Below, one piece after another: positions 1 to 7,871 of a DNA stretch of 64,000 nt. The stretch comes from DASXUG01 sp964620425 (lineage in GTDB: Bacteria > Pseudomonadota > Gammaproteobacteria > Burkholderiales > Methylophilaceae). Position numbers and translations under genes: made by a program. The stretch lies in assembly GCA_964620425.1 (NCBI GenBank), contig CAZUGV010000004.1, positions 62,001-126,000 of the forward strand, in the 5' to 3' direction. The notes beneath the pieces were generated by a model that saw nothing but the letters and a program-made list of their open reading frames with translations, made no database searches and was not told the origin of the DNA. Within the stretch, counting starts at the first letter, position 1. Every line of letters begins with the position of its first letter.

Positions 1-306
1 ATTATTCCTATTCGGATGATGACGCCAGAACTGCGTGCCACGCTGGATGACTTCAAGCGCCAAGCTTTGCACGCAGTGAAGCTCGGTTTGATTCACCCCC
101 ACACCAACGAGCCTATGGAATGGCAAGTCGAGTTGGCGCAAGATATGAAACAGCTGTTAGAAGCAATGCGCTTAGGCGATTTGCCACCTGAAGAAGAGTA
201 TGAGTTTTCTGAAGAGCCTTATTTGTCGGATGAAGACATGGAAGATTACGACGATGAAGACTACGATGATGAGGACTTTTTAGAGGATGAAGACGATGTT
301 GAATAA
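1..306 (+). CDS. rluD: 23S rRNA pseudouridine synthase RluD, 3' end only
   Basis: The frame is open from the first base, so the gene begins before the window; only the last 101 residues are visible. The stretch LRATLDDFKRQALHA followed by LIHPHTNEPMEW is the usual C-terminal end of RluD, the enzyme that makes pseudouridines in helix 69 of 23S rRNA. After the normal end comes an unusual tail of about 40 residues made almost only of Asp, Glu and Tyr. The stop codon lies inside the next gene (20-base overlap with pgeF), and rluD followed by pgeF is a common proteobacterial pair. The catalytic domain is outside the window. The family call is firm. Confidence 0.85.
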   Translation: MIPIRMMTPELRATLDDFKRQALHAVKLGLIHPHTNEPMEWQVELAQDMKQLLEAMRLGDLPPEEEYEFSEEPYLSDEDMEDYDDEDYDDEDFLEDEDDVE

Positions 307-1042
307 TTCAGACTTCATTGTTCCCAATTGGCCTGCCCCTTCAAATGTAAAATCAATACAAACGACCCGTCTAGGCGGCAAAAGCATCGCGCCTTATGAC
401 AGCTTGAATTTAGGTGGTCACGTAGGTGACGACACCTTAACGGTTGCTGCTAATCGTCAGCTACTTAACCAATACGTACCGAGCGAGCCCTTATGGTTAA
501 ACCAAGTACATGGCTTGGAAGTAGTCAATGCGCATGAAGCGAGTTGTTTACCATGTGCCGATGCCTCATGCACCGATAAAAAGGGTGTAGTCTGTGCCGT
601 CATGACGGCAGACTGTCTGCCTGTGCTGCTATGTAATACAGCTGGTACAGAAGTCGCTGCAATACATGCGGGGTGGAAAGGGTTGTTAGATGGCGTGCTA
701 GAAGCAGGCGTGGCTAAAATGAAATCACCAGCCAATGAAATCATGGCATGGTTTGGCCCTGCGATTGGCCCAACCGCATTTGAGGTGGGCGATGATGTGC
801 GTGATGCGTTTATTCAACGCCATGCAAAGGCAGCGCAAGCGTTTGTAAAGCTGCCAGCGGTGGCCGATGAGCATAAATGGCTGGGTGACATCTATCAACT
901 AGCAACGCAACGTTTAAACAGCCAAGGCGTTCATCAAATTTATGGTGGAGGCTTATGCACTTACTCAGATAAAAGCCGTTTTTTCTCGTTTAGACGTGAC
1001 GGTGCAACAGGCCGCATGGCAAGCCTAATTTGGCTAGAGTAA
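287..1042 (+). CDS. pgeF: Peptidoglycan editing factor / purine nucleoside phosphorylase (YfiH, DUF152)
   Basis: A 251-residue protein of the multicopper polyphenol oxidoreductase (laccase-domain, DUF152) family. Visible motifs are LNQVHG near residue 70, TADCLPVLL near 107, AIHAGWKGL near 126 and GGGLCTYSD near the C-terminus; the conserved His and Cys residues bind zinc. Family members act as purine nucleoside phosphorylases or adenosine deaminases, and E. coli YfiH (PgeF) removes wrongly incorporated amino acids from peptidoglycan precursors. The start at 287 overlaps the rluD stop by 20 bases; a second in-frame ATG at 296 is possible. The overlap suggests translational coupling to rluD. 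Confidence 0.85.
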   Translation: MKTMLNNSDFIVPNWPAPSNVKSIQTTRLGGKSIAPYDSLNLGGHVGDDTLTVAANRQLLNQYVPSEPLWLNQVHGLEVVNAHEASCLPCADASCTDKKGVVCAVMTADCLPVLLCNTAGTEVAAIHAGWKGLLDGVLEAGVAKMKSPANEIMAWFGPAIGPTAFEVGDDVRDAFIQRHAKAAQAFVKLPAVADEHKWLGDIYQLATQRLNSQGVHQIYGGGLCTYSDKSRFFSFRRDGATGRMASLIWLE

Positions 1043-1111
1043 CTCTCAAATAATCAATACGATCGCAATCAAATTATGGTCGGTTGCCCATATCCCGTAT
1101 AATTACAAATA

Positions 1112-1990
1112 ATGAATACATTAAGTTATATTTTACTCACTAGCCTAATCGGTGGCGTGTTAAGTGTGCTAGGTGCGGCATTTTTTGCCTTGAACACTCA
1201 AACCTCAAAAGTGCCGATGATGGTCAGTTACGCGATTGGTGCATTGTTAGGTGCTGTTTTTCTTGAGATTCTGCCACATGCTTTTCATGTGGCGAGTAGT
1301 CCCGAGGCGATGGCGGCCACTATTTTAGCGGGCATCTTGTTGTTTTTTGTGTTGGAAAAATTAGTGTTATGGCGTCACTGTCATGGCGATCATTGCGAGG
1401 CGCATGCGATGCACAGCGAGCAAGATTGTCCCGACATTCATCGACCCAAAATCAATCATACCCAATCAAAATACAGGCTAGTTAATGAAAACAAGCCATC
1501 GGTCATTTTAAAGCCCGAGCATCATCATGCGCACGATAGTGGGCGCAGTGGCATGATGATTATGATTGGGGATACCTTTCATAATTTTGTTGATGGTATT
1601 TTAATCAGCGCTGCTTTTATGGTGGATATTAAGTTGGGTTTGGTCACGGCTTTAGCCATTATCGCGCATGAAGTCCCGCAAGAAGTGGGGGATTTTTTAA
1701 TCTTATTGCATTCTGGCTACACTAAAAAACAAGCCTTAATTTTTAACCTAGTGTCTAGTTTGGCGACGGTTTTGGGTGCTTTAATCGCGTATTATTCATT
1801 GCAATCGGTACAAAGTTGGATACCCACTATTTTAGGGTTAGCCGCAGCGAGTATGCTCTACGTAGCAGTGGCTGATTTAATCCCGGGGTTGCATAAACGC
1901 ACAGGGTTTAAAGAAACAGTGCAACAAGTGAGTTTAATCTTGCTCGGGGTGAGTTCGATTGGACTCACTAAGTTCTTTATTGGCGAGTAA
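1112..1990 (+). CDS. ZIP family divalent metal transporter
   Basis: A 292-residue inner-membrane protein with about eight hydrophobic segments. It shows both ZIP metal-site helices: DTFHNFVDGI near residues 154-163 and HEVPQEVGDF near 190-199. Between helices 3 and 4 lies a cytoplasmic loop rich in histidine (residues about 90-145, including HCHGDHC and EHHHAH), typical of zinc-binding regulatory loops. ZIP proteins import zinc, iron or manganese; the substrate cannot be told here. A perfect TATAAT at 1098-1103 lies only 8 bases before the ATG and no Shine-Dalgarno is visible. The last 57 bases overlap a convergent gene on the other strand. Confidence 0.87.
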   Translation: MNTLSYILLTSLIGGVLSVLGAAFFALNTQTSKVPMMVSYAIGALLGAVFLEILPHAFHVASSPEAMAATILAGILLFFVLEKLVLWRHCHGDHCEAHAMHSEQDCPDIHRPKINHTQSKYRLVNENKPSVILKPEHHHAHDSGRSGMMIMIGDTFHNFVDGILISAAFMVDIKLGLVTALAIIAHEVPQEVGDFLILLHSGYTKKQALIFNLVSSLATVLGALIAYYSLQSVQSWIPTILGLAAASMLYVAVADLIPGLHKRTGFKETVQQVSLILLGVSSIGLTKFFIGE

Positions 1991-2170
1991 TTCAGCCGCA
2001 TGTAGTTTGGCTTGGTTACGCCGACGTTGTGGCGTGCCAAATAACCATAAAAATAGCGCGCATGGTATCAAGCCGAAGAAAGTAAAAGTAAGTACCCCAG
2101 CAGTGATACTAGGCTCTGTGGCAGCCATCAGCACTGTGACATAAAGCCACGCAATTAACACAATATACAT
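1934..2170 (-). CDS. Small two-helix membrane protein, conserved hypothetical
   Basis: A 78-residue protein beginning MYIVLIAWLYV, with two hydrophobic helices (about 1-18 and 25-45), then a basic, charged cytoplasmic tail starting GTPQRRRNQ. Similar small proteins are common in Betaproteobacteria, but I know of no function. I chose ATG at 2170 over a TTG nine bases upstream because the ATG gives the usual family N-terminus. The gene is divergent from rimO, with a 31-base shared gap, and its 3' end overlaps the ZIP transporter gene by 57 bases on the opposite strand. It could be an assembly or stress membrane factor, but the sequence does not say. Confidence 0.6.
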   Translation of the reverse strand: MYIVLIAWLYVTVLMAATEPSITAGVLTFTFFGLIPCALFLWLFGTPQRRRNQAKLHAAELLANKELSESNRTHPEQD

Positions 2171-2201
2171 TGGTAACAATCTTTAAAGAATAGAATTTAA
2201 C

Positions 2202-3524
2202 ATGAGCACATCAAATCCAAAAGTTGGTTTCGTTTCTCTCGGCTGCCCAAAGGCATCTTCGGATGCAGAGCTTATTCTCACGCAATTACGCGCAGAAGGC
2301 TATGAGATTTCGAATAGTTATGAAGGTTCAGACATCGTAGTCGTCAATACCTGTGGTTTTATTGATAGCGCGGTGGAAGAATCGCTCGATGCAATTGGTG
2401 AAGCGCTCAATAAAAATGGCAAAGTCATTGTGACGGGCTGTTTGGGCGCAAAAGGCGATGTGGTTAAAAACGCACATCCAAGCGTGCTGGCTGTGACAGG
2501 TCCACACGCGTTGGAAGAGGTGATGACCGCAGTGCATCATAACCTACCCAAACCTCATGACCCCTACACTGATTTAGTGCCGCCCCAAGGCATACGCTTA
2601 ACGCCTAAGCACTATGCGTATTTAAAAATCTCAGAAGGTTGTAACCACCGTTGTAGTTTCTGCATTATTCCATCTATGCGTGGCGATTTAGTGAGTCGCC
2701 CGATTGGTGATGTGATGAATGAGTCGGAAAACCTAGTAAAAGCTGGGGTTTCAGAAATCTTGGTGATCTCACAAGACACCAGCGCCTATGGTGTAGATGT
2801 TAAATACAGAACAGGCTTTTGGAATGGCCGCCCAGTCAAAACGCGTATGACAGAGTTGGCTTCCGCGCTTGGTGAATTGGGCGTTTGGGTGCGTATGCAT
2901 TATGTTTACCCCTATCCACATGTGGATGAAATTATCCCCATGATGGCGGACGGCATTATTTTGCCTTATTTAGACGTGCCATTTCAGCATGCTAGCCCAC
3001 GCATTTTAAAATCCATGAAACGCCCAGCCAGCAGCGAAAACAATTTGGCGCGTATCAACGCTTGGCGTGAGATTTGTCCTGATATTACGATACGCAGTAC
3101 CTTTATTGTCGGCTTCCCAGGTGAAACGGACGATGATTTTGAAATGCTGTTGGATTTTATGCAAGAAGCACAACTAGACCGTGTGGGCTGCTTTGCCTAT
3201 TCAGATGTCGATGGTGCCGCGGCAAATGCCTTACCAAACCAAGTGCCAGAAGCGCTAAAGCAAGAGCGTTTATCTCGCTTTATGGCGCTACAAGAACAAA
3301 TTAGTGCGGATAAACTGCAAAGCAAAGTCGGGCGTATCGAGATGGTGTTGGTCGATGAAGTGGATGGCGATATTGCCATTGGCCGCACCAGTGGCGATGC
3401 CCCTGAAATTGATGGGGTGGTGTATCTAGAAGATGGTGCAGAGTTAGTACCTGGAGATTTTGTAGAAGTGCAAATCACTAAATCAGACGGTCATGATTTG
3501 TGGGCTGCGCCACCTGAGTTTTAA
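2202..3524 (+). CDS. rimO: Ribosomal protein S12 methylthiotransferase RimO
   Basis: A 440-residue radical-SAM enzyme that adds a methylthio group to the conserved aspartate (Asp88 in E. coli) of ribosomal protein S12. The N-terminal UPF0004 domain has its three cluster cysteines (FVSLGCPKA near 14, VVNTCGF near 50, VTGCLGAK near 84). The radical-SAM motif CNHRCSFC lies near residue 148, and the C-terminal TRAM domain is in the last 65 residues (IEMVLVDEVDG onward). Length and start match the family, and the sequence SLGCPK with DAELIL separates RimO from MiaB. It is divergent from the small membrane gene and appears to be transcribed alone. Confidence 0.96.
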   Translation: MSTSNPKVGFVSLGCPKASSDAELILTQLRAEGYEISNSYEGSDIVVVNTCGFIDSAVEESLDAIGEALNKNGKVIVTGCLGAKGDVVKNAHPSVLAVTGPHALEEVMTAVHHNLPKPHDPYTDLVPPQGIRLTPKHYAYLKISEGCNHRCSFCIIPSMRGDLVSRPIGDVMNESENLVKAGVSEILVISQDTSAYGVDVKYRTGFWNGRPVKTRMTELASALGELGVWVRMHYVYPYPHVDEIIPMMADGIILPYLDVPFQHASPRILKSMKRPASSENNLARINAWREICPDITIRSTFIVGFPGETDDDFEMLLDFMQEAQLDRVGCFAYSDVDGAAANALPNQVPEALKQERLSRFMALQEQISADKLQSKVGRIEMVLVDEVDGDIAIGRTSGDAPEIDGVVYLEDGAELVPGDFVEVQITKSDGHDLWAAPPEF

Positions 3525-3615
3525 GTTAATCAGTTTCGCGCAAAAATACGGCGTACCGCATATCAGTACCCCCCTACAGGGTCTGGATAAAGTCAAACCT
3601 CAAGATTAAGAACAA

Positions 3616-3891
3616 ATGAGAAAACGGATATACTGCGGCAAGTTTGACAAGTGGATTTCCGAGAAAATAGAGGAAGATAGTTGGAACTCTGTAGCGTTTG
3701 ATGTGATTTGGCTCGTAATAAGCTATCCAATAATGTACTACCTACCTCAAATCGCATTTTATGTTAACGGTTCTATCATTTCTCCTGAACACCACTATGG
3801 CTGGACGATGAAGTGGTATGGTTTTCTATGTCTGGTGTTGATATTTTTGCTGGTTTTAAAAATCATTAGGTTATTGCGAAAGCGGGCGTAG
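3616..3891 (+). CDS. Hypothetical small membrane protein
   Basis: A 91-residue open frame with a basic N-terminus (MRKRIYCGKFDKW), two hydrophobic stretches (about 28-46 and 66-84) and a basic end (RLLRKRA), which suggests a two-helix inner-membrane protein. I do not recognise a family. There is no strong ribosome binding site, only AAGAACAA before the ATG. It sits alone between rimO and a block of inverted repeats that starts one base after its stop. It may be an orphan or recently acquired gene; it may also not be expressed. Confidence 0.45.
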   Translation: MRKRIYCGKFDKWISEKIEEDSWNSVAFDVIWLVISYPIMYYLPQIAFYVNGSIISPEHHYGWTMKWYGFLCLVLIFLLVLKIIRLLRKRA

Positions 3892-4036
3892 GTTGGGTGG
3901 AGCCACGCGATACCCAACAATTGCTAAATCCCAATATATGAATCAATTTAGTGAGACTTTTAGTCTCACTCATACCCATGGTATTTCCATATAACTGCGA
4001 TATCGCTTTGTGGGTATCGGCTTTGCCTCCACCCAC
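3892..4036. repeat. Inverted pair of a GTTGGGTGG...ATACCCAAC repeat unit
   Basis: Two copies of one short repeat lie in opposite orientation. Unit 1 at 3892-3918 has arms GTTGGGT and ACCCAAC; unit 2 at 4010-4036 has arms GTGGGT and ACCCAC and, read on the minus strand, shares GGGTGGAG and GATACCCA with unit 1. Between them at 3950-3970 lies a separate hairpin, AGTGAGACT-TTT-AGTCTCACT, with a perfect 9-bp stem. This fills most of the 340-base gene-free stretch between 3891 and 4232; no gene is supported there. Short repeats of this kind occur dispersed in many bacterial genomes; function is unknown. Confidence 0.6.
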
Positions 4037-4163
4037 ACTACGCTCTTTCAACTCGCGTAGGGCTTATCCGATTGCGGTAAGTCATATGTAAAACCCTCTT
4101 TCGGCATATTACGTTCTCGCTTTATCTCACCGCTTGAGTGCAGGGTTTGGTGGCGTTAAAAAA

Positions 4164-4206
4164 TTAAGGCGCTTTAACCAATATTTCTTTGGTTGAAGCG
4201 CCTTAA
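4164..4206 (-). terminator. Intrinsic terminator of fdxA
   Basis: Arms at 4164-4180 and 4190-4206 form a 17-bp stem with one G-U pair (TTAAGGCGCTT on the minus strand), loop of 9 bases. On the minus strand it is followed by a T-run at 4163-4156. It begins 26 bases after the fdxA stop. Confidence 0.85.
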
Positions 4207-4231
4207 AGTTTAATAATTACTTAACTAGTGA

Positions 4232-4555
4232 TTATTCAACCAGCAATTCACGTTTGCCAGATGCACCATTCATGGCATCAGCATCGGGTAGTGGGTCTTG
4301 TCTAGCAGTAATCACTGGCCATATTTTTGCAAGACGCGCATTTAATTCAATATACTCTTGTTGATCTGCGGGTACATCATCTTCCGCAAAAATCGCTTCG
4401 GCAGGGCACTCAGCCACACATAAAGTACAGTCGATACATTCATCTGGGTTGATAGCTAAGAAGTTAGGGCCTTCAACAAAGCAATCCACTGGGCAAACAT
4501 CAACGCAATCAGTGTATTTACATTGAATGCAGTTTTCGGTTACTACATAAGTCAT
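4232..4555 (-). CDS. fdxA: Ferredoxin FdxA (7Fe, 3Fe-4S/4Fe-4S)
   Basis: A 107-residue ferredoxin of the Azotobacter FdI type. The first cysteine cluster (CIQCKYTDCVDVCPVDC, residues 9-25) and second cluster (CIDCTLCVAECP, near 40-51) have the 7Fe pattern, in which the second cysteine motif of a 2x4Fe protein is modified to hold one [3Fe-4S] and one [4Fe-4S] centre. The C-terminal 45 residues are the usual FdxA extension. It is a soluble electron carrier; the partner cannot be told. The gene stands downstream of the sulfate assimilation operon on the same strand, but hairpin A and about 170 bases separate it from cysN. RBS AAAGGAA is present. Confidence 0.93.
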   Translation of the reverse strand: MTYVVTENCIQCKYTDCVDVCPVDCFVEGPNFLAINPDECIDCTLCVAECPAEAIFAEDDVPADQQEYIELNARLAKIWPVITARQDPLPDADAMNGASGKRELLVE

Positions 4556-4621
4556 TTTGGTTTCCTTTACAGCTATAAAAGCTAATACGTTATTTTATTA
4601 GAAAATTTGTTTTGATGGTTA

Positions 4622-4725
4622 ATTTATCGCAAAAAACCGCAATGACGAGGCGCGCGAACGCAGACAGTACATGCCTGTACGGCAAGTGAGTGCAACGAAG
4701 TCAGTGTGGATTTTTTGCGATAAAT
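4622..4725. repeat. Long intergenic hairpin A (cysN 3' side)
   Basis: Outer arms at 4622-4636 and 4711-4725 are perfectly complementary over 15 bp (ATTTATCGCAAAAAA). The middle is imperfectly complementary and rich in GCG. The apex at 4668-4681 is a small palindrome, GTACA-TGCC-TGTAC. The right arm reaches the cysN stop codon. The same design recurs at 6030-6147 and 47330-47445. It may act as a transcript 3'-end structure or processing site. Confidence 0.7.
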
Positions 4726-6005
4726 CATACAATCATTCCTGCACCGACGGTATTGTTTGTCGATTCATCAATCACGATGAATGCACCAGTCGCGCGATTG
4801 GTTTTGTAACTATCCACCATCAACGGTTGCGCCAGTTTAAAGCTCAAGCGGGCGATGTCGTTCATTTTTAAATCGGTGGTGGTTTGTTGTTCTAAAGTAT
4901 TTACATCCACTTTATACTGAATCGCGCCGATTTTGGCTTTGGATTCTCGGGTTGTATGGCGAACAATATAGGTGCGTGCTGGTGATAATGGTGTTTCAGA
5001 AAGCCAGCATACAAATGCCTCGATTTGTTTGACTGGCTCAGGCGCTTCGCCTGTTTTGACGATCATGTCACCACGTGACGTGTCGATTTCATCATCTAAC
5101 AGCAAGGTCACGCTTTGCTCAGTTTGTGCGCTTTGTAATGGCATTTCGCCCAATTGAATGGCTTTGACTTTGGATTGGTAGCCGTTAGGCAACACCGTCA
5201 CGGCATCACCCACGCTGATGTCGCCAGATTCTACGCGACCCATAAAGCCTCTAAAATCGTGCAGTTCAGCATCGGCACTGGCGTGAGGACGGCATACAAA
5301 TTGGACAGGGAAGCGGAATTGTTCAGCTTGTTCTGCATCCGCTGCGGGTGCTTTTTCTAGCATTTCCAACAAAGTCTCGCCTTGGTACCAAGGCATGCTT
5401 TCTAAGCGGTCTACCAACATGTCGCCATTGAGGGCTGACATTGGAATAAATTTAATGTCGCGTGCACCCGCCAAGCCAAGTTCTTTAGCAAATGCCATGT
5501 AATCTGCACAAATTTTGTCGTAAATAGCTTGATCATAATTGACCAAATCCATTTTATTCACGGCCACCACAATATGTGGAATGCCGACCAAATGCGCTAA
5601 ATAGCTGTGACGACGGGTTTGCGTGAGTACGCCTTTACGCGCATCAATCAAAATAATCGCCAAGTTAGCCGTTGAAGCGGCAGTCACCATATTGCGTGTG
5701 TATTGCTCATGGCCTGGCGCATCGGCAATGATGTATTTTCGCGTGCCCGTGCTGAAATAGCGGTAAGCAACGTCAATGGTAATGCCTTGCTCGCGTTCAG
5801 CTTGTAAACCATCGGTCAGTAATGACAAGTCAACCGTTTCCATGCCACGTTTTTTAGACGTGTTAGATATTTGCGTAAGCGTATCAGCCAAGATGGTTTT
5901 GGTATCAAACAATAAACGGCCAATGAGCGTGCTTTTGCCGTCATCGACAGAGCCGCAGGTCATAAAACGTAAAAGTGAATCGTTGTGTTGTGTTGTCATA
6001 TTCAT
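4725..6005 (-). CDS. cysN: Sulfate adenylyltransferase subunit 1 (GTPase CysN)
   Basis: A 426-residue translation-factor-like GTPase. It shows the P-loop GSVDDGKST (18-26), DAPGHEQY (near 94) and NKMD (near 149), then two EF-Tu-like beta-barrel domains. With CysD it forms ATP sulfurylase, which makes adenosine 5'-phosphosulfate (APS) from sulfate and ATP, using GTP hydrolysis to drive the reaction. The length has no room for a fused CysC APS-kinase domain, and no cysC is nearby. This fits an APS-reductase route. It is the last gene of the minus-strand cys operon; a 153-base gap with hairpin B separates it from cysD. Confidence 0.96.
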   Translation of the reverse strand: MNMTTQHNDSLLRFMTCGSVDDGKSTLIGRLLFDTKTILADTLTQISNTSKKRGMETVDLSLLTDGLQAEREQGITIDVAYRYFSTGTRKYIIADAPGHEQYTRNMVTAASTANLAIILIDARKGVLTQTRRHSYLAHLVGIPHIVVAVNKMDLVNYDQAIYDKICADYMAFAKELGLAGARDIKFIPMSALNGDMLVDRLESMPWYQGETLLEMLEKAPAADAEQAEQFRFPVQFVCRPHASADAELHDFRGFMGRVESGDISVGDAVTVLPNGYQSKVKAIQLGEMPLQSAQTEQSVTLLLDDEIDTSRGDMIVKTGEAPEPVKQIEAFVCWLSETPLSPARTYIVRHTTRESKAKIGAIQYKVDVNTLEQQTTTDLKMNDIARLSFKLAQPLMVDSYKTNRATGAFIVIDESTNNTVGAGMIV

Positions 6006-6029
6006 TCTCTATCATTCAAAATGCTTGAA

Positions 6030-6147
6030 AAATTGTTTTATTGAATATGAGTACAAGGCGCACGGCGCGCAAAAAACGGAATGTACACTAAGTACATGCG
6101 TATTTTGAGCACCGCGTAACGCAGTAATCGATTCAAGAAAACAATTT
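6030..6147. repeat. Long intergenic hairpin B (between cysD and cysN)
   Basis: Outer arms at 6030-6046 and 6131-6147 match over 17 bases with one mismatch (AAATTGTTTTATTGAAT against its complement). Inner segments GGCGCACGGCGCGC and GCACCGCGTAACGC pair imperfectly. The apex is ATGTAC-ACTAA-GTACAT (6081-6097). It fills the gap between two co-transcribed subunit genes, so it cannot be a simple terminator if CysN is made from the same message. It is related in design to hairpins A and C. Confidence 0.7.
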
Positions 6148-6158
6148 AACTGCATTTT

Positions 6159-7091
6159 TTAGAAGTAACCTTCTTTTTTGCGCTGCTCCATCGAAGCATC
6201 GCTAGTTTGGTCATCCAAGCGCGTTGCACCGCGCTCGGTAATGGTCGTGGTCGCCGTTTCTAGTACAATTTTGCTCACATTGTCAGCATCAGATAATACT
6301 GGTGCAGTGCAGGTAATGTCGCCTACTGTTCTAAAGCGCACTTGCATATTGATGACTTCTTCGCCTGCTTTAGGTACGTTAATCACTTCGCCAGAGGCCA
6401 ACGGCACGTTGGCTGGCATCATGGCACCACCGCGCATGATGATGTCGCGGTTGTGCGCAAAGTAGATGCTAGGCAAACCTAAATTCTCGCGCTCGATATA
6501 TTGCCAAACGTCCATTTCTGTCCAATTGGAAATCGGGAAAGCACGAATGTTTTCGCCTTTGTGACTGCGTGCGTTGTAGAGGTTCCACAACTCAGGGCGT
6601 TGGTTTTTTGGGTCCCATTGACCAAACTCATCACGGAAGCTCATGATACGTTCTTTGGCACGCGCTTTTTCTTCGTCACGGCGTGCGCCTCCAATACAGC
6701 AATCAAAACCAAATTCTTCAATCGCTTCAAGCAATGTCACTGATTGGTGTTTGTTACGAGGTTCGTCGGGCGATTTTAATACCACTGTGCCTCGCTTCAT
6801 CGAATCTTCAACCGAACGCACAATCAAGCGCTCACCAAGTTCATTGGCGCGTTGGTCACGGAAGTTAATCACTTCTTGGTAGTTATGACCTGTGTCAATG
6901 TGCATTAAAGGGAAGGGGAATCGACCTGGGCGGAAGGCTTTTTCAGCTAAGCGCAAGATACAAAGCGAGTCTTTACCGCCTGAGAATAGCAACACAGGGT
7001 TGCTACATTGGCCTGCGACTTCACGCAAAATGTGAATCGCTTCGGCTTCTAGCCAATCGAGATGTGAAAGAGGTTGTTTAGGAATGGTCAT
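6159..7091 (-). CDS. cysD: Sulfate adenylyltransferase subunit 2 (CysD)
   Basis: A 310-residue catalytic subunit of ATP sulfurylase, a member of the PAPS-reductase / PP-loop ATPase fold. It shows the PP-loop SGGKDS (residues 37-42), HIDTGHNYQE near 65, CCIGGARRDEEKARAKER near 130 and the family's C-terminal end GATRLDDQ...MEQRKKEGYF. It makes APS from sulfate and ATP, activated by CysN. It lies 21 bases after cysH in the same operon, so the order is exporter, cysI, DUF934, cysH, cysD, cysN. Length and both ends are standard. Confidence 0.97.
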   Translation of the reverse strand: MTIPKQPLSHLDWLEAEAIHILREVAGQCSNPVLLFSGGKDSLCILRLAEKAFRPGRFPFPLMHIDTGHNYQEVINFRDQRANELGERLIVRSVEDSMKRGTVVLKSPDEPRNKHQSVTLLEAIEEFGFDCCIGGARRDEEKARAKERIMSFRDEFGQWDPKNQRPELWNLYNARSHKGENIRAFPISNWTEMDVWQYIERENLGLPSIYFAHNRDIIMRGGAMMPANVPLASGEVINVPKAGEEVINMQVRFRTVGDITCTAPVLSDADNVSKIVLETATTTITERGATRLDDQTSDASMEQRKKEGYF

Positions 7092-7112
7092 AATCAGTGT
7101 TTCTAATGAAAA

Positions 7113-7871
7113 TTATTTCTTAACATGCAAGCCGCACTCTTTGCTAGTGGGGTCTTCCCACCACCAACGACCAGCGCGTATATCTTCACCCATCGCAACG
7201 GCGCGCGTGCATGGTGCACAGCCAATGCTGGGATAAAATTGGTCGTGTAATGCGTTATAAGGCACATCATATAAGCGAATGTAAGCCCAGACTTCTTGCT
7301 CTGTCCAATCGCTTAAAGGGTTAAATTTTTCGAGTTTGTTGCCTGCGTCATATTCACGGGTAGGCAAGCTGGCGCGGGTAGTGGCTTGTTCAGCACGCAT
7401 GCCCGTCACCCAAGCTTGTTTGCCAGCGAGTGCGCGTTGTAATGGTTCGACTTTACGCATATGGCAACACGCTTTGCGTAGCTCTATGCTTTCGTAAAAC
7501 GCATTGATGCCTTTGTTGCGCACGTAGTTTTCAACAGCCTCATGTTTAGGGAAAAACACCACAGGCTTGGTATTGTAGGTGCTTTCTACTTCACCCATTA
7601 GCGTGTAGGTTTCAGCAGGCAATCGACCTGTGTCTAGCGAAAAAATCTCTATCGCCAATTTCTCTTTAACGATGATATCGGTGAGTACCATGTCCTCAGC
7701 ACCGTAGCTGTTAGCAAACGTGATTGCGTTAAACTCTTTGCTCGCAGCTTGCAACAGTGCTAACACTTGCTCGCGTTTTTCTTTGACGCGTGCAACCAAA
7801 TCGTCTGTGAGCTCTGGCGAGGTCGCAGGGTTTTTCATGGAGGGCTTTAACATGCTGACGCCGAAACTCAT
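7113..7871 (-). CDS. cysH: Assimilatory adenylyl-sulfate (APS) reductase, CysH family
   Basis: A 252-residue reductase that forms sulfite from activated sulfate with thioredoxin or glutaredoxin. The C-terminal catalytic cysteine is in KECGLHVKK. It has the paired cysteines ACCHMRK (C135, C136) and CAPC (C218, C221), which bind the [4Fe-4S] cluster of APS reductases; the E. coli PAPS-specific enzymes lack these. So the likely substrate is APS, consistent with no APS kinase gene in the operon. The start at 7871 overlaps the stop of the DUF934 gene by four bases (ATGA). Alternative Met codons at residues 7 and 12 cannot be ruled out. Confidence 0.93.
   Translation of the reverse strand: MSFGVSMLKPSMKNPATSPELTDDLVARVKEKREQVLALLQAASKEFNAITFANSYGAEDMVLTDIIVKEKLAIEIFSLDTGRLPAETYTLMGEVESTYNTKPVVFFPKHEAVENYVRNKGINAFYESIELRKACCHMRKVEPLQRALAGKQAWVTGMRAEQATTRASLPTREYDAGNKLEKFNPLSDWTEQEVWAYIRLYDVPYNALHDQFYPSIGCAPCTRAVAMGEDIRAGRWWWEDPTSKECGLHVKK

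Noticed and set aside
457..744. 95-codon frame on the minus strand inside pgeF
   Set aside because: Lies wholly within a well-supported gene, no family features, no RBS.
3866..4051. 61-codon minus-strand frame over the inverted repeats
   Set aside because: Composed of repeat sequence and without any recognisable protein features.
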